Source: Actinomycetota bacterium
GTDB taxonomy: Bacteria; Actinomycetota; Thermoleophilia; Solirubrobacterales; Solirubrobacteraceae
Direction of reading: 5' to 3'
NCBI GenBank assembly: GCA_009699245.1
Contig: WLOQ01000009.1
Location: 1-64,000 of the forward strand
DNA: 64,000 bases
Part shown: positions 51,436 to 59,856 of the stretch, one piece after another
Numbering within the stretch: the stretch's first letter is position 1
Layout of the letters: every line of letters begins with the position of its first letter
Notes under the pieces: generated by a model
Database searches by the model: none
What the model was told of the DNA's origin: nothing
What the model saw: only the letters and a program-made list of their open reading frames with translations
Program-made: the position numbers and the translations under genes

Positions 51436-54400
51436 GTGACGGTCCCCGCCTGCGCTCACCTCCACGTCCACAGCGAGTACTCGCTGCTCGACGGCGCATG
51501 CAACATCGACGCACTCGCCGAGCGCGCCGCGGCGTTCGGTCAGCCGGCCCTCGCCCTCACCGACCACGGGGTCATGAACGGCGCGCTCGAGCTCTACAAG
51601 GCTGCGAAGAAGCACGGGATCAAGCCGATCGTCGGCTGCGAGCTCTACTTCGTCGACGACCACACGGTGCGCGAGAAGGCCGAGCGCAACCACCTCACGG
51701 TGATCGCATCGTCGAACGCCGGCTACCGCAATCTCGTCAAGCTCTGCTCCGCCGGGTTCCTCGAGGGCCTCAGCCGCGGCAAGCCGACGGTCGACATGGC
51801 GCAGCTCGAGGCGCACAGCGAGGGCCTGATCGTCCTCACGGGCTGCCTCGCCTCCCGCTTCGTCAGCCGCCTGGCGGACGGACGCGACGACGAGGCGCGC
51901 GCCCACGCCGACGAGCTCATGCAGGCGGTCGGCGCGGACAACGTCTACTTCGAGGTGCAGAAGAACGGCCTGGCGCAGCAGGACCGCGCGAACGAGGGCA
52001 TCGTGCGGATCGCGCGCGAGGTCGGCCGGCCGATCGTCGGCACCGGGGACGTCCACTACCTGCGCCGCGAGGACTTCGGCCACCACACGGCGCTCCTCTG
52101 CGTCCAGACGAAGTCGACGCTCGCCGAGCCGAAGATGACCTTCGGCACCAACGAGTTCTATCTGCGCGACAACGCGGAGATGGCAAAAGCGTTCGAGGAG
52201 TGGCCCGAGGCGATCGCCTCGACGCTCGAGATCGCCGATCGCTGCGACATCGAGCTGGAGCTCGGAAAGTACCTCATCCCGCGATTTCTCCCGGAAGGGC
52301 AGGATGAGCGGCTCCATCTGCGCGAGCGCGTCGAGGAGGGCCTGCGCGCCCGCTACGGCGATCCCGTTCCGAGCGCGGCGATCGAGCGGATGGAGATGGA
52401 GCTCGGGGTCATCGACCGCATGGGCTTCAACGCCTACTTCCTCATCGTCTGGGACTTCGTCAGCTGGGCGCGCGAGAACGGCATCGCCGTGGGTCCGGGA
52501 CGTGGGTCCGCCGCGGGCTCGATCGTCGCCTATTCGCTGCGGATCACCGACGTCGATCCGCTGCGCTACGACCTGCTCTTCGAGCGGTTCCTCAACCCCG
52601 AGCGCGTGTCGATGCCGGACATCGACATCGATTTCTCGGTCCGCGGCCGCGAGCAGGTCATGCGCTACGTGACCGAGAAGTACGGCCGCGACCGCGTCGC
52701 GCAGATCATCACCTTCGGCCGCATGTTCCCGCGGGCGGCGACCCGCGATGCCGCGCGCGTCCACGGCCACGACTACGGCGTCGGCGATCGCCTTGCGAAG
52801 CTCATCCCGGAGCCCGAGCAGGGGCGTGCCACGAGCTTCGAGCAGTGCCTGGAGGATGGCGAGCCGCTGCGCGAGGCGCGCGACGCCGACCCGATCGCCC
52901 GGCAGATCATCGACACGGCGCAGGGCCTTGAGGGCATCGTGCGCAACGCGTCGATCCACGCCGCCGCCGTCGTCATCGCCGACCGCCCGTTGACGGACGT
53001 CGTCCCGGTGCAACTCGCCGACGCCAATACGACGGACGAGGCGGGCAACCGCGTCTACAAGCTCGTCACACAGTTCTCCATGAAGCCGGTCGAGGAGATC
53101 GGCCTGCTGAAGATGGACTTCCTCGGGCTGCGCAACCTCGACGTCATCGAGGACGCGCTCGACATCATCGAGCGCTCGACCGGCGAGCGCCCCGATATGG
53201 CGACGCTGCCGCTCGACGACGGCCTGACGTACGACATGCTCGCCCGCGGCGACTCGGTCGGCGTGTTCCAGTTCGAGTCCGAGGGGATGCAGGAGGCGCT
53301 GCGCAAGGTGCGCCCGACGGAGTTCGACGACCTCGTCGCGCTCGTCGCCCTCTACCGGCCGGGCGCGATGGATCAGATCCCCACGTACGCGCGCGGCAAG
53401 CGCTCGCCGGACAGCGTCTCGATCCCCGACGAGCGCCTCACGCCGATCATCGGCCCGACCTACGGCGTGATCCTCTACCAGGAGCAGGCGATGCAGATCG
53501 CCACGACGCTCGGTGGATTCAGCGGCGCCAAGGCGGACGACCTGCGCAAGGCGATCGGCAAGAAGAACCGCGAGGCGATGGCGAAGCTCGAGCCCGAGTT
53601 CCGCGAAGGCTGCAAGGCGTCCGGCGTCGACCCATCCGTCGTCGAGTGGATCTGGAAGACGAACGAGAAGTCGGCGGATTACTCCTTCAACAAGTCGCAC
53701 GCCGCGTGTTACGCGCTGATCTCCTATCGCACGGCGTGGCTCCGTGCGAACTACCCAGCCGAGTACATGGCGGCGCTCATCTCCTCGGTGATGGACACGA
53801 AGGACAAGGTGCCGTTCTTCGCCGCGCGCTGCGAGGACATGGGCATCGCGATCCTGCCGCCCGATGTCAACCTCTCCGACCACGAATTCGTCGTCGTCGA
53901 CGGCGACATCCGCTTCGGTCTCGATGCCGTCAAGGGCGTCGGCTACCAGGCGGTCGAGGCGATCAAGGAGGCGCGCACCACCGGCGGCCCGTTCACCTCG
54001 ATCTGGGACTTCTGCTCGCGCGTCGATGCTCGTCACGTCAACAAGCGCGCGATCGAGGCGCTCGTGAAGTGCGGTGCCTTCGGCTCGACCGGTGCGACGC
54101 GCAAGGGCATGCTCATGGTGCTCGAGCAGGCGCAGTCCGCCGGCCAGCAGTCACAGCTCGACGCGCAGATCGGGCAAGCGTCGATCTTCGACATGCTCGA
54201 CGACGGCCCGACCGACGCGCCGCCGCTCGCCCAGGTCCATCCGCCGATTCCGCTCGAGGAGTTCGACCAGCGCGAGCTGCTCGCGATCGAGAAGGAGGCC
54301 ATCGGCCTCTTCATCTCGATGCACCCGCTCAAGGAGGTGCGCGAGGCGCTCGACGACGCGGTGGACTGCAGCCTCGCGGAGCTCGCGAACCGTCGTGACG

Positions 54401-54948
54401 GCGACTCCGTCCTCGTCGGCGGCATCATCACGGCGGCCAAGCGAATCCGCACGAAGTCCGGCTCGCACATGATGTTCGCCGGCCTCGGCGACCTCGAAGG
54501 CGAGGTCGAGCTCCTCCTCTTCGAGAAGGTCCTCAACGACAACGAGGAGCTGCTCGCCGTCGATGAGGTCGTGCTCGTCAAGGGCCGCGTAGATCACAAG
54601 GACAAGCAGAAGACCGTCGTCGTCGTGCAGAAGATCCAGCGCTTCGAGCCGAGCACCGAGGAGGTCGAGGCCGCCCGCGAGCGTGCGGCAGCGCTTCCCC
54701 AGGGGCCGCAGGCGCTGCGGCTCCAGATCGACGCGGCGGGCGGCGGCCTCACGGCGCGCATCATCGAGGACATCAAGCACGTCCTCGGCAATCACGCCGG
54801 CGAGAGCGAAGTCGTCCTCGACCTCGTGACGAGCGGCGGGCCCCGCACTCTGCGCCTCGGCGACGACTACCGCGTCACGGCGACGCCGTCGCTGCGCGCC
54901 GAGCTCGAGCAGCTGCTCGGCCCGGCCGCCCTGCGCACCGCCGCCTGA
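51436..54948 (+). CDS. dnaE: DNA polymerase III alpha subunit (DnaE1 type)
   Basis: This encodes 1170 residues. The PHP domain opens with HLHVHSEYSLLDGACN and keeps TDHGVMNGALELYKAAK. The polymerase catalytic acids are in MPDIDIDFSVRGREQVM, with VGPGRGSAAGSIVAYSL before it and SVGVFQFESEGMQEALR later. A helix-hairpin-helix region and an OB domain (LVGGIITAAKRIRTKSG) close the protein. It is the replicative polymerase; PHP histidines look complete, so proofreading by PHP is possible, as in mycobacteria. Confidence 0.96.
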   Translation: MTVPACAHLHVHSEYSLLDGACNIDALAERAAAFGQPALALTDHGVMNGALELYKAAKKHGIKPIVGCELYFVDDHTVREKAERNHLTVIASSNAGYRNLVKLCSAGFLEGLSRGKPTVDMAQLEAHSEGLIVLTGCLASRFVSRLADGRDDEARAHADELMQAVGADNVYFEVQKNGLAQQDRANEGIVRIAREVGRPIVGTGDVHYLRREDFGHHTALLCVQTKSTLAEPKMTFGTNEFYLRDNAEMAKAFEEWPEAIASTLEIADRCDIELELGKYLIPRFLPEGQDERLHLRERVEEGLRARYGDPVPSAAIERMEMELGVIDRMGFNAYFLIVWDFVSWARENGIAVGPGRGSAAGSIVAYSLRITDVDPLRYDLLFERFLNPERVSMPDIDIDFSVRGREQVMRYVTEKYGRDRVAQIITFGRMFPRAATRDAARVHGHDYGVGDRLAKLIPEPEQGRATSFEQCLEDGEPLREARDADPIARQIIDTAQGLEGIVRNASIHAAAVVIADRPLTDVVPVQLADANTTDEAGNRVYKLVTQFSMKPVEEIGLLKMDFLGLRNLDVIEDALDIIERSTGERPDMATLPLDDGLTYDMLARGDSVGVFQFESEGMQEALRKVRPTEFDDLVALVALYRPGAMDQIPTYARGKRSPDSVSIPDERLTPIIGPTYGVILYQEQAMQIATTLGGFSGAKADDLRKAIGKKNREAMAKLEPEFREGCKASGVDPSVVEWIWKTNEKSADYSFNKSHAACYALISYRTAWLRANYPAEYMAALISSVMDTKDKVPFFAARCEDMGIAILPPDVNLSDHEFVVVDGDIRFGLDAVKGVGYQAVEAIKEARTTGGPFTSIWDFCSRVDARHVNKRAIEALVKCGAFGSTGATRKGMLMVLEQAQSAGQQSQLDAQIGQASIFDMLDDGPTDAPPLAQVHPPIPLEEFDQRELLAIEKEAIGLFISMHPLKEVREALDDAVDCSLAELANRRDGDSVLVGGIITAAKRIRTKSGSHMMFAGLGDLEGEVELLLFEKVLNDNEELLAVDEVVLVKGRVDHKDKQKTVVVVQKIQRFEPSTEEVEAARERAAALPQGPQALRLQIDAAGGGLTARIIEDIKHVLGNHAGESEVVLDLVTSGGPRTLRLGDDYRVTATPSLRAELEQLLGPAALRTAA

Positions 54949-54951
54949 GGC

Positions 54952-55818
54952 TCAGGCGCGTGCGGCGAGGCCCTCGTCGCGCAGTCTCGCGCAGAGGGCG
55001 AGTTCCTCAGCCGGCGGACCCTTACGGTCCGGACCGGGGGTCTCAAGGACGCACGGCAGCTCCTGAAAGCGCGGTTCGCTGAGGAAGACGCGCGCCCCGT
55101 CGAGGCCGAGTTCGCCGGCGCCGATGTCGGCGTGACGATCGCGGTTCGACCCGAGCGGGTACTGGCTGTCGTTGAGGTGGAGCGAGCCCAGGCGCCCAGG
55201 GCCGACGGCGCGCTCGCACGCGTCGATCGCCTCCGTGAGAGCGTCGGCCGTGCGGATCTCGACGCCCGAGGAGAGCAGGTGACACGAGTCGAGGCAGATG
55301 CCGAGCCGCGCGTCGCCACCCGCCGCCTCGATCAGGCCGCCGAGCTCGTCCCAGGAACGGCCGAGCGTCCCGCCGGCGCCCGCGGTGTTCTCGAGGTGCA
55401 GCGCGCAGTGCTCGGACTGCGCGAGGGCCTCGCGGATGACCGCCCCGGCACGCTCGATCGCGGGCCCGACCTCGCCGGTCTTCGCCGACCCGGGGTGGAG
55501 GACCACCGCGGTCGCCCCGAGCGCGTCCCCGGCGCGTAGCGATGCGCTGAGCGACACGAGCGTCTTCTCACGGATCTCCGGGTCCTCGCTGGCGGCGTTG
55601 AGCAGGTAGACCGCGTGGATCAGCAGGGCGTCGATGGCGCTCGCCTGCGCCGCGGCACGGTACGCCTCGATCTGCTCATCGGTGTAGATCGTCGGCTTCC
55701 AGGCGCGCGGGTTCTGATTGAAGATCTGGATGGACCGAGCGCCGAGCGCGCTGCCGCGCTCGATCGCCTTCGCCGGGCCACCGGCGGGGGAGACGTGCGC
55801 GCCGATCAGCATGGGCAT
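54952..55818 (-). CDS. nfo: Endonuclease IV (AP endonuclease)
   Basis: This encodes 288 residues. It is a TIM-barrel with metal ligands in IGAHVSPAGG (His), LLIHAVYLLN (His), VVLHPGS (His), LHLENTAGAG (Glu), GICLDSCHLLSSG (Asp, His), LHLNDS and DRHADIGAG. It cuts DNA 5' to abasic sites. The first Met (MPMLIGAH) was chosen; MLIGAH at 55812 is also possible. Converges with dnaE (3 nt apart) and diverges from gltX. Confidence 0.93.
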   Translation of the reverse strand: MPMLIGAHVSPAGGPAKAIERGSALGARSIQIFNQNPRAWKPTIYTDEQIEAYRAAAQASAIDALLIHAVYLLNAASEDPEIREKTLVSLSASLRAGDALGATAVVLHPGSAKTGEVGPAIERAGAVIREALAQSEHCALHLENTAGAGGTLGRSWDELGGLIEAAGGDARLGICLDSCHLLSSGVEIRTADALTEAIDACERAVGPGRLGSLHLNDSQYPLGSNRDRHADIGAGELGLDGARVFLSEPRFQELPCVLETPGPDRKGPPAEELALCARLRDEGLAARA

Positions 55819-55845
55819 GAATGAGGGTTCGATCGCGTCATTCCC

Positions 55846-55851
55846 TAGATT
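55846..55851 (+). promoter_or_regulatory. -10 box (TAGATT), leaderless, for gltX
   Basis: TAGATT ends 9 nt before ATG 55861, in the 42-bp gap divergent from nfo. Confidence 0.5.
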
Positions 55852-55860
55852 CCTATCGGT

Positions 55861-57189
55861 ATGCGTGTCCGCTTCGCTCCCAGCCCCACCGGCCCCCTGC
55901 ACATCGGAGGCGCTCGCACAGCGCTCTACAACTGGCTGGCGGCCCGCGGCGCGGGTGGTCGGATGGTCCTGCGGATCGAGGACACCGACCGCGAACGCTC
56001 GACCCCGGAGAACGTCGATCAGATCCTCGAGGCCCTGCGCTGGCTCGAGCTCGACTGGGATGAGGGCCCCCTGTCGCAGAACGACGCGCAGGAGCGCCAT
56101 CGTCTGGTGATCGAGCGCCTGCTCGAGGAGGGCAAGGCGTACCGCACGAGCGCGACCGGCGACGACGTGCGCGTGTGGAAGGAGATCCACGGGGCCGATC
56201 GCGGCTACCGCGGGGCCGACGAGCGCGAGGGCGCGGTGCGTCTGCGCGTCCCGGACGAGGGCGCGACGGTCGTCCACGACCTCATCCGCGGCGACACGGT
56301 CTTCCAGCACGTCCATCTCGACGACCCGGTGATCGCGCGCGCCGACGGCAGCCCGCTCTACAACCTCGCGGTCGCGATCGACGACCATGACGCGGAGATC
56401 ACGCATGTGATCCGCGGCGAGGATCACATCTCCAACACGCCGAAGCAGCTCCTCGTCCTCGAGGCGATCGGCGCGCCTCGCCCGATCTACGCGCACCTGC
56501 CGCTCCTCCATGGGGCGGACGGGGCGAAGCTCTCCAAGCGCCACGGGGCCGCGTCCGTCCAGGACCTGCGCGATGCGGGATATCTCCCCGAGGCGGTGCG
56601 CAACTACCTGGCGCTCCTCGGCTGGGGGGACCAGGACGACGAGACGATCATCAGCACCCCGGATCTCATCACGCGGTTCGACGTCTCCCGAGTCTCGAAA
56701 AACCCCGCACGCTTCGACGAGCAGAAGCTGCGCTGGGTCAACGGGCGGCACCTGCGCGAGCTCGGCACGCAGGAGCTCACCACGCGCCTTGAGGCGTTCA
56801 CCGGCCACGACGGTCTCGGGCCGGCGGTGGCGATCTCCGAGGAGAAGATCCAGACCCTCGCGGACTTCTGGCCGCTCTGCGGCTTCTTCTACGACGGCCC
56901 GTCGGACGATCCGGCGGCGCGTGAGCGCTGGCTCGACGACGGCGGCCGCGCCGCGGTCACGGAGGCGCGCGCCGCACTCGCCCTCGTTGCGGATGAGCAG
57001 TGGACACCGGAGCCGATCGAGGAGGCGCTCGGGCGCGTGCTCGCGGGTCTGGAGATCAAGCCCAAGCAGCTCTATCAGCCGCTGCGCGTCGCCGTGGCCG
57101 GGACGACCGTCTCGCCGGGCATCTTCGAGACGCTCGCCGTGCTCGGTCGCGACGAGACGCTGCGGCGCCTCGACGCCATCTCGGCCTAG
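55861..57189 (+). CDS. gltX: Glutamyl-tRNA synthetase
   Basis: This encodes 442 residues, slightly short for the family. Class I motifs are SPTGPLHIGGARTALYNW (HIGH) and GAKLSKRHGAASV (KMSKS). The anticodon-binding part is helical. No zinc-binding cysteine cluster is visible. Whether it is discriminating, or also charges tRNA-Gln for GatCAB, cannot be told from this window. Confidence 0.95.
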   Translation: MRVRFAPSPTGPLHIGGARTALYNWLAARGAGGRMVLRIEDTDRERSTPENVDQILEALRWLELDWDEGPLSQNDAQERHRLVIERLLEEGKAYRTSATGDDVRVWKEIHGADRGYRGADEREGAVRLRVPDEGATVVHDLIRGDTVFQHVHLDDPVIARADGSPLYNLAVAIDDHDAEITHVIRGEDHISNTPKQLLVLEAIGAPRPIYAHLPLLHGADGAKLSKRHGAASVQDLRDAGYLPEAVRNYLALLGWGDQDDETIISTPDLITRFDVSRVSKNPARFDEQKLRWVNGRHLRELGTQELTTRLEAFTGHDGLGPAVAISEEKIQTLADFWPLCGFFYDGPSDDPAARERWLDDGGRAAVTEARAALALVADEQWTPEPIEEALGRVLAGLEIKPKQLYQPLRVAVAGTTVSPGIFETLAVLGRDETLRRLDAISA

Positions 57190-57199
57190 CACACGCAGT

Positions 57200-57233
57200 T
57201 GCCGCTTGCGTGCGGCACCTCACACAAGCGGCA
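57200..57233. repeat. Perfect 9-bp inverted repeat between gltX and the HDOD gene
   Basis: TGCCGCTTG (57200-57208) and CAAGCGGCA (57225-57233) with a 16-nt spacer. There is no T run, so it may be an operator or a Rho-type end rather than an intrinsic terminator. Confidence 0.5.
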
Positions 57234-57312
57234 TTCTGCGCGCAGTTCAATGTGCCGATAGCTCCAGTGGGCCGGCATTCCGCCTGGCTCCGCAGAGGGA
57301 GTTGACGAGACG

Positions 57313-58395
57313 ATGCCTCAGACCATGACCGCACCAGCGCTTCGCGTCGCCGTCCCGGGGGAGTCCCCGGTGGAGCAGAACCACGGCCACGGACGACGCC
57401 TGACGATGGCGTTCGAAGCGCTCGATGACTTCCCGGCGCTGAGCGCGTCGCGTGACCGCGTCCTGCGCATCGTCGGTGACGGGCCGGCCCCGTCGGCCCA
57501 GCTCCTGACCGCGGTCGAGAGCGACGTCGCCCTGGTGGTCGCCGTCCTACGGGCGGCGAACGCGCTCGACGGGCTCGAAGCCGGCCGGGTCGACTCTGCT
57601 GCTCAGGCCACCCAGCTGCTCAGCCCCGAGGGCGTCGCAGCGGTCGCCGCCGATGTGCGCACGTTCGACTTCTTCGAACGCCACGCTGTCTGGGACGTGA
57701 TACCTGAGCGCTTTCGGCTGCACGCGCTCACGACGCAGCGTGCCGCCGCACGGCTCGCCGCGGAGGGTGGCTTCCCCGACCCCGACCGGCTGCTCGTCAC
57801 CGCGCTGCTGCACGACCTCGGCAAGCTCGTCCTGATGCACGCGTACGCGGGGTACCCGAACCGCGTCCACCAGGGGGCGCGCACGCCCGAGGAGCGCATG
57901 GCCTGTGAGCGCGCTGAGCTCGGCGTCGATCATGCGCTGGTCGGCGGGGTGCTCGCCCGCCGCTGGGGCCTGCCGGGCTCGGTGGCTGCGGTGATCGAGC
58001 GGCACCACGCGATCGATGCGACCGGGGAGGCCGCGTTCGTGCGGCTCGCGGACATGCTCGCCCACTACGGACAGGGCGGGATCGTCTCGCCGCAGGAGAT
58101 GCTCCGCTGCGCCGCCGTCGTCGGTCTCGACCGCGAGGACCTGCGCGCCATCATGGTCGACCTGCCGTTCGCGCAGGCGGCGCGCCTGCGGACGATCGAG
58201 CCGTGTCCGCTGTCGATGCGCGAGCTCGACGTCCTGCGCCACCTCGCCGAAGGCAAGGTCTACAAGCAGATCGCCCTCGCGCTCGACCTCTCGACGAGCA
58301 CCGTGCGCACACACCTCCACAACATCTACGGCAAGCTCGGCGCTGTCGACCGCGCTCAGGCCGTCCTGATGGCCAACGAGCGCGGCTGGATCTAG
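57313..58395 (+). CDS. HDOD-domain regulator with C-terminal LuxR HTH
   Basis: This encodes 360 residues. The HDOD domain (about 35-240) has the HD site in VTALLHDLGKLVLMHAY and the later HHAIDATGEAAFVRLADMLAHY. A LuxR-type HTH occupies the last 62 residues (LSMRELDVLRHLAEGKVYKQ, DLSTSTVRTHLHNIYGKLG). HDOD proteins usually act in signalling and lack a DNA-binding domain; here both are joined. The start could also be GTG/ATG codons further in, but the family-like part begins after residue 33. It shares the stop palindrome CTAG with the convergent vanZ gene. Confidence 0.88.
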   Translation: MPQTMTAPALRVAVPGESPVEQNHGHGRRLTMAFEALDDFPALSASRDRVLRIVGDGPAPSAQLLTAVESDVALVVAVLRAANALDGLEAGRVDSAAQATQLLSPEGVAAVAADVRTFDFFERHAVWDVIPERFRLHALTTQRAAARLAAEGGFPDPDRLLVTALLHDLGKLVLMHAYAGYPNRVHQGARTPEERMACERAELGVDHALVGGVLARRWGLPGSVAAVIERHHAIDATGEAAFVRLADMLAHYGQGGIVSPQEMLRCAAVVGLDREDLRAIMVDLPFAQAARLRTIEPCPLSMRELDVLRHLAEGKVYKQIALALDLSTSTVRTHLHNIYGKLGAVDRAQAVLMANERGWI

Positions 58396-58775
58396 GAGCC
58401 CGCACCCCGGGCCGCGCGGCGGCTCGAGATGCGCTGGTGGACGTACCAAACGAGGAGCACACCGCCCGCGTCGATGAAGACGTCGACGGGCGTGCCGTGG
58501 CGTCCGCTCACGAGGGTCTGGTGCACCTCGTCGGTGGCCGCGTAGCCGATCGCGATCAGGGCCGCGAGGCCTGCCCGTCCGCGCAGCGCCCGCAACCACA
58601 GCAGGAAGAGCAGCGCGAACTCGGCCATGTGGATGAGCTTGCGCCCCACTGCGTCGACCACGCCGAGTCCGGAGTCCACGTCCGACTGGGCGCTGACGGC
58701 GAAGATCGCGCCCATCACCACGACGGGCGGGCCGAAGCGCAGCACCAGCTCTACGAGCATTCCGCGGCGTGCCAT
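58392..58775 (-). CDS. VanZ-like membrane protein
   Basis: This encodes 127 residues from MARRGMLVELVLRFGPPVVV. The VanZ pattern is clear: a first helix ending in SAQSDVDSG, RKLIHMAEFALLFLLWLRAL, then GYAATDEVHQTLVSGRHGTPVDVFIDAGG. Three or four membrane helices. VanZ-type proteins are linked to glycopeptide tolerance only in some hosts; here no resistance genes are near, so this is a general membrane protein. Confidence 0.9.
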   Translation of the reverse strand: MARRGMLVELVLRFGPPVVVMGAIFAVSAQSDVDSGLGVVDAVGRKLIHMAEFALLFLLWLRALRGRAGLAALIAIGYAATDEVHQTLVSGRHGTPVDVFIDAGGVLLVWYVHQRISSRRAARGAGS

Positions 58776-58780
58776 AGGAT
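58775..58780 (+). promoter_or_regulatory. Possible -10 box (TAGGAT) for the Rrf2 gene
   Basis: TAGGAT ends 20 nt before ATG 58801. It overlaps the vanZ start codon. Confidence 0.35.
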
Positions 58781-58788
58781 CGCGAGCG

Positions 58789-58794
58789 AGAGTA
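58789..58794 (-). promoter_or_regulatory. -10 box (TACTCT) for vanZ
   Basis: On the minus strand TACTCT is followed by 13 nt and ATG 58775, giving a leader of about 7 nt. Confidence 0.45.
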
Positions 58795-58800
58795 GAGCCG

Positions 58801-59190
58801 ATGATCTCGATCACCACCAAGTCCCCGTACGCACTCCAGGCGCTGGCCGAGCTCGGCACCTCGGGGGACGGGCCGGTCTCGATCGGCCAGCTCTCCCGGC
58901 GTCGCGAGATCCCCGCCCAGTTCCTTGAGCAGCTCTTCGCCACCTTGCGGCGTGCCGGTGTCCTGAAGAGCCAGCGCGGGGTGAAGGGCGGCTACACCTT
59001 CGCCCGTGACCCGTCCGAGATCACGGTCCTCGAGATCGTCGAGTTGCTCGACGGCCCGCTCGGCCATGACAGCGAGGGCATCTTCGCCGACGCGGCTGCA
59101 GCAGCCCGCGAGGTCCTCGCCACCACGACGATCGCCGACGTCATCGAGCGCGAGCGCGCCCAAGGCGGCTCGGCGATGTACTACATCTGA
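58801..59190 (+). CDS. Rrf2-family transcriptional regulator without cysteines
   Basis: This encodes 129 residues. The winged helix has MISITTKSPYALQALAELG, IPAQFLEQLFATLRRAGVL and SQRGVKGGYTFAR, then EITVLEIVELLDGP. The Cys cluster that binds Fe-S in IscR, NsrR or RsrR is absent; there is no Cys at all. It must therefore sense something else or act constitutively. Divergent from vanZ with interleaved promoters, so it may regulate vanZ and itself. Confidence 0.88.
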   Translation: MISITTKSPYALQALAELGTSGDGPVSIGQLSRRREIPAQFLEQLFATLRRAGVLKSQRGVKGGYTFARDPSEITVLEIVELLDGPLGHDSEGIFADAAAAAREVLATTTIADVIERERAQGGSAMYYI

Positions 59191-59303
59191 TTCAGCGGTT
59201 TGCGCGATCCCCGTCTGCAGCGCGGTTTCTCAGGTGTTTGCAGGGGATGCGAGCGATTCGTAATGAGCGTTTGAGCGCGTCTGGGAGCATCTAGGGGCAC
59301 CCT

Positions 59304-59325
59304 GACTGGCTATAGACTGGCTATA
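59304..59325. repeat. Tandem 11-bp repeat GACTGGCTATA x2
   Basis: GACTGGCTATA occurs twice in direct succession (59304-59314, 59315-59325). The first copy overlaps TAGACT (59313-59318), a TANNNT box without a gene following directly. Confidence 0.7.
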
Positions 59326-59451
59326 GATCGGCCCAGCGGCGTCGTAGGGGCGGTGGTCATCCCCCGTTAGACAATCCAAGACCATGCTCTAAGGGCGATC
59401 TGGAACGAGGCCGCGATCATGCCTCGTTTGCCAGCGCGAGAGAACCCGCCG

Positions 59452-59469
59452 ACTCCGGTGTACCGGAGT
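59452..59469. repeat. 18-bp palindrome
   Basis: ACTCCGGT (59452-59459) and ACCGGAGT (59462-59469) are perfect inverted arms with a 2-nt centre. This is a possible regulator site or an end of a lost element. Confidence 0.6.
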
Positions 59470-59856
59470 TCTTGGGGATACCCCCGCGTGTGATGTGCCT
59501 CGTGCGAACGACGTGCTGCACCCTGCGGCTGGGCGTCCCCCTCGCCGCTGCCACTCCCCCCCGATGAAGCCTGATCCAAGCGTCCGTCAATCGGACTTCC
59601 CCTTCACTTGAGCCGGATGGCATTGCTGCTGCGCGGGCAGCTACGAGCGCAGCCGCGCGGCGCCGCTTATTTCTGTCGGGCAGCCCGCTGTGGGGCGCCC
59701 TTCGCGAGCCGGCTGGCGCGCAGCGCATCGGTACGCCGCTTCGGCGCCTTGATGAGCTGACGGTCGGCGCGCTCTTCGAGCTGCTCCACCAATGCGCGTC
59801 AGCGGCTATTTCGCCCGCTGGGCTTCGCGAAACTGCCGGTCGGAGGCGGCGGCCTG

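Larger units (their letters stand above)
59191..59856. other. 666-bp stretch without a convincing gene
   Basis: No open frame has credible protein character; short frames on the minus strand are low in family-like content. It contains a tandem 11-bp repeat (59304-59325), a hairpin-forming pair AACGAGG/CCTCGTT (59404-59428), and a strong palindrome (59452-59469). A short minus-strand frame near 59660-59800 (LVEQLEERADRQLIKAPKRR, ending AARQK) might be a gene remnant. Confidence 0.5.

Noticed and set aside
50518-54036. Long minus-strand open frame
   Set aside because: Antisense to dnaE and the coiled-coil gene; no family motifs, only composition effects.
59367-59579. Small minus-strand frame in the non-coding stretch
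   Set aside because: It crosses the palindrome and hairpin, lacks family-like residues and has no promoter box or ribosome binding site.
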